Source of the DNA: Phoebastria nigripes
Lineage: Eukaryota; Chordata; Aves; Procellariiformes; Diomedeidae
NCBI GenBank assembly: GCA_035582835.1
Contig: JAYKAV010002791.1
Span: 580,509 to 644,508, forward strand
DNA length: 64,000 bases
Direction: 5' to 3'
The translations under genes and the position numbers were made by a program. The notes beneath the pieces were generated by a model, which worked only from the letters and a program-made list of their open reading frames with translations, was not told the DNA's origin and did no database searches. Shown here piece by piece: positions 60,901 to 64,000 of this stretch. Position 1 is the first letter of the stretch, and the number at the start of each line of letters is the position of its first letter.

Positions 60901-62249
60901 TTAGACAATTTTAGTAATAGCTGACACAAACACATCCACTTATAACAAATAACAGTTCACAGAAATATTGCAGGTAAACTTATACACAATCTCCAGAAGT
61001 GCCTACTCAGAACCTGGTTAAGCTGGCCTAAAGCAAGACTAACGAAGGGGCTGGCAGTAGGGAGATGATACCGTCAGGAAAGAAAACATAGCATGATCGA
61101 AACAGAACGCCAAGAGGATAAATGTGGAAGGACGGGAAACCTGAGGCAGCACAAAGCTGTAGGAGCAGAAGACTCTCTCTGCGGCATAAAATGGGTAAAT
61201 GTACTCTCTGGTCAGAGTAGCAGTGGGGGTGGAATAGGAGCAACCGCACTCTGTCTAAAACCTCTGGCTTTGGACTGGTTTCCGAAACCCAGGAATGTGC
61301 TGGAGAAGGTGTTACCCGGAACCTCAGAAATTCCCTCCCCACGATCGACGTCTCAGTGCCTTCTTTTCAAACGTTCAGTGAATATTTTCTACAGCTGGAG
61401 ACGACATTACAGAATGGAAAACAGCGCTATTTACTGAACGTTTTTATTTTTTTTACTGAAGTGAAAAAGCTTTAGTAGACCTCACTAGAAACATATTCTA
61501 TACAATGATTTTATGACATATTTTCATGAACTACTCCAGAAATTATTTTTGATTGCAGCACAACACAAATAGACCAAATGTTTTGTTTTGCTTTGGGTGG
61601 AACATATAGCATGAAAAATTAAAAGTGCTTTTTCAAGTACTTTTTTTTTTGCAAAATATCTTCAGTGCTTTTTCTTTTTCACCAGGGATGGCAGGTCACT
61701 TTAACAGGTCACCTTAGGAAAAAATCTCGTACCTCATGAAAATGCCTGGAACTGTTTAATCTGCATAGGAAGAAACAAATTTTCCACCAAGTTCTCAGGG
61801 GAAACCCTATGAACAAGCCCAGTGAAAAAAAGCTGAGAAATGGGAAGTAATAGAAAAGAATGTGCCGTGTTTTCACAGCCTTTCAAACTGTTTGAAGTTC
61901 AGTTATTTATTGAAAGCGTTCAATTCTGCTTATGTTCTGTATATAACTTGTTTTATACAAACTTGCTATAAAATCAGATTATGTCATATGCTGAGGGTAT
62001 GAAAACAAAGCAGGTGGGTAGGTTTCTTTTTCTGAAAAAATATCTCAGCACGAATACTGGGGACTGGGAAGGAACTCTTCCTCATCTATTAGAAATAAAT
62101 AAAAAAATTAAGTGAGAAATCAAGTTCTGACCACGCTTTGGTTTTGTTTGTTTGTTTTTCAGAGAAGATCATGCATCCTCAAACTATTAGAATATAGCTA
62201 GAGCTATGTTAGGGTAATATAGCTATATATTGGGCTAGATTTATTTTTT

Positions 62250-62270
62250 TATATATATACACACACACAT
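62250..62270. repeat. TA/CA microsatellite
   Basis: ATATATATACACACACACAT, a short compound dinucleotide repeat. Confidence 0.8.
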
Positions 62271-63599
62271 AGAGTGCACACTGAATTTTAGGTAATATAG
62301 TAAAATATAGGAGTATTAGCAAAATGTGGCTACTTAAATCTCATCTGGGAAACATGGATGAAGTAAATTTCTAGGGCTGCACCTAGATAAGGCTAAGTGG
62401 AACGGCATCATTTGGTGACTCCCTGCACAAGACTCTCTCCTGAGCCTTGAAAATATTTCTCTGTCCAACACAAAACCTTTCTCAGCTAAGTAAGGCACAG
62501 TATTTGAAGGCTCGAGAGGCTCCAAGGCTTTGATCACAGGCTAAGATCACATAGCAAAACTCTGTGTAAAGCTTTTTTTGTGAAAAGGAAGTTAAAAAGC
62601 TATGCATGGTAAGTATTTTAGCACTCACTGGGCCCTTAATTGCACTCAAAAAGTATCGATAAATTCTTGAAAGTCTTGCTGGAGCCTCAAAAATTAAATC
62701 CACAAAGGAAAGCCCAAGAATGGGAAGTTGTGATCAAGGCAGGCATTCTAATACCTAATGATAGAAACCTATGTGAACTGGGCTTACTACAGAGTAGGAA
62801 ATGAGTGCTTCAGAAAAGCCACCCTTTCCACATGCCACATTTTTATCTTGGTCTCTTAAGAAAATGCAATTGCATTCACTATCCATCTCTTTGCTCCCAA
62901 ATAACTTTTGAACCCTTTTTACAATTTCAGCCAAATTCAACATAAAGGACCCAAAAATACTAAGTGTCATGAAAATCAGCGGTCAGATAAAAGACTGCTA
63001 ACCAGTGTCCCCACCAGAGGAAAGANGCTGTGGCTTTACCAGTTACCTACTGCTTGACTTACCGGTTGGCTGATGCTCAGCACAAGCGCCTGGTGAGCCT
63101 GCCAGCGTACACACCGCTGGGAACCATCTCCATCTTGCTAGTGCATGTGGGAAGTGAGGACTATTGGAGCCTATGTAGAGGGGATGGGTAGAAAAAGCGT
63201 GTGGAACATTAATCCATAGGCAACCAAGCTTTGTTAACCCTGCTATTTCTAGAACAATATACTATATATACTGTATACACCTGGGTGAAGTGTGTTCATG
63301 ACGGTATGTAAACCACCATTGGGGTATTCTGTGGATAAGTCAGAATGAGCTAGAAAAATGAAACTTCGGGATTAATAAAGTCTCACGCACTGGGAAAGGA
63401 ACCCCATCGTGGTGCAAGACAACTGGGAACCGACACGCTCCGGACAAGCCAGTTGTCCAGCTAGAAGCCAGCCTGCTTTGGGGATGCAGACAGCCCATGG
63501 TGAGACCCACCACCAGCTGGTCACGGCTGCAGCTGGTTAAGGTCTCGCTGTGCAGGATCTTCCACACAAGAGCAAAGCACCACCTGCCAGCAGCAGATT

Positions 63600-64000
63600 T
63601 GGGGGTGGGCGGCAGCGCAAGCAGAGCAGACGCGCTGCAGCCGGGGAGTCCGGTGCTCGGGGCGGTGGAGCCAGGTGCCATCACAGGAGCCAAATGGCCG
63701 CCACGATACGCAGCCGTGAGACATGGAGGTGCCTTCAAACGGCGGGGGAGGAGGCGGTTGGTTGGATGCGGCTCCCGGAGGAGGAGGCCCTCGACCTCCG
63801 CGAGCGGGAGGCCGAGGGGCTGCGAGGTGACCTGGGCCCACGCCGTACCGGGCACAGCGGGAGCGGCTCGGAAGGGAGGGGAAGAGGCCTGCGGAAAGAC
63901 AAAGCCCGGAGAGCTCAGCCCGGCGCCCGGGGGGCGGCGGCCGGCGGAGGGAGGGCCGGCGGCGCCCGCGGGGCGGCGCTGACAGGGCTGCGCGCGGGCG
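63600..64000. promoter_or_regulatory. CpG island cut by the right edge, possibly the LIN28B promoter
   Basis: GC content and CpG density rise steadily from about 63,600 and remain very high to the last base, with GGGGCGG-type motifs. In other amniotes LIN28B lies head to head with HACE1, which is on the minus strand here, so a plus-strand LIN28B promoter would be expected to the right. No LIN28B coding exon is visible. A plus frame from the ATG at 63,694 stays open to the edge, but GC-rich islands often do this. The assignment is from synteny only. Confidence 0.45.

Larger units (their letters stand above)
53458..63600. other. Intergenic region without genes
   Basis: About 10 kb, mostly AT-rich, with no supported exon. 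It includes a second enhancer-like block (54,500-54,900), a possible old interspersed repeat (57,460-57,780), a GC-rich patch (59,130-59,700), a TA/CA microsatellite (62,250-62,270) and an LTR-like stretch (63,200-63,450), the last only weakly supported. Confidence 0.55.

Noticed and set aside
63497..63982. A 161-codon plus-strand frame at the right edge as a LIN28B first exon
   Set aside because: It contains no cold-shock or zinc-knuckle features and does not resemble the LIN28B N-terminus. GC-rich frames stay open by chance.

Overview
The window is vertebrate nuclear DNA, almost certainly from a bird. It has short coding exons with GT-AG introns, CpG-island promoters and many CR1 LINE copies. 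An LTR tail of a type I associate with birds other than chicken and its relatives points to a neoavian species, but that placement is weak. Isolated n bases mark uncertain consensus positions. Gene density is very low: one recognisable host gene occupies the left quarter, and the rest is intergenic sequence with transposable elements of several ages.

Left part (1 to about 15,950). The first eight coding exons of HACE1, an ankyrin-repeat HECT ubiquitin ligase, lie on the minus strand. They join in frame with consensus splice sites into the N-terminal 238 codons. The start codon sits in a CpG island with NRF1-like and GC-box motifs and a two-codon upstream ORF. The remaining ankyrin, middle and HECT exons lie beyond the left edge.

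Middle part (19,126 to 28,491). This is a nested stack of mobile elements bounded by a 5-bp target duplication with one mismatch. A minus-strand endogenous retrovirus has a 456-bp 5' LTR, a serine-tRNA-like primer binding site, a gag-like open frame, a purine tract and a 3' LTR. A nearly full-length plus-strand CR1 LINE (ORF1 with an SGNH-esterase domain, ORF2 with endonuclease and reverse transcriptase) is inserted in the 3' LTR. A 764-bp solo LTR with a perfect 5-bp duplication is inserted in turn in that CR1. The retroviral interior is a mosaic: a lysine-tRNA-like primer site with an LTR tail of a second type, a CR1 fragment, Env pieces including a CX6CC transmembrane-subunit motif, and an apparently intronless fragment of the host gene MBD1 lying antisense to the virus. 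Every viral and LINE frame is damaged.

Right part (28,492 to 64,000). About 35 kb has no convincing coding gene. It holds old CR1 remnants, simple repeats, two AT-rich blocks that resemble conserved developmental enhancers, an unexplained GC-rich patch near 59.2 kb, and a second CpG island cut by the right edge. HACE1 and LIN28B are head-to-head neighbours in other amniotes, so that island may be the LIN28B promoter. No LIN28B coding sequence is visible, so this rests on synteny.
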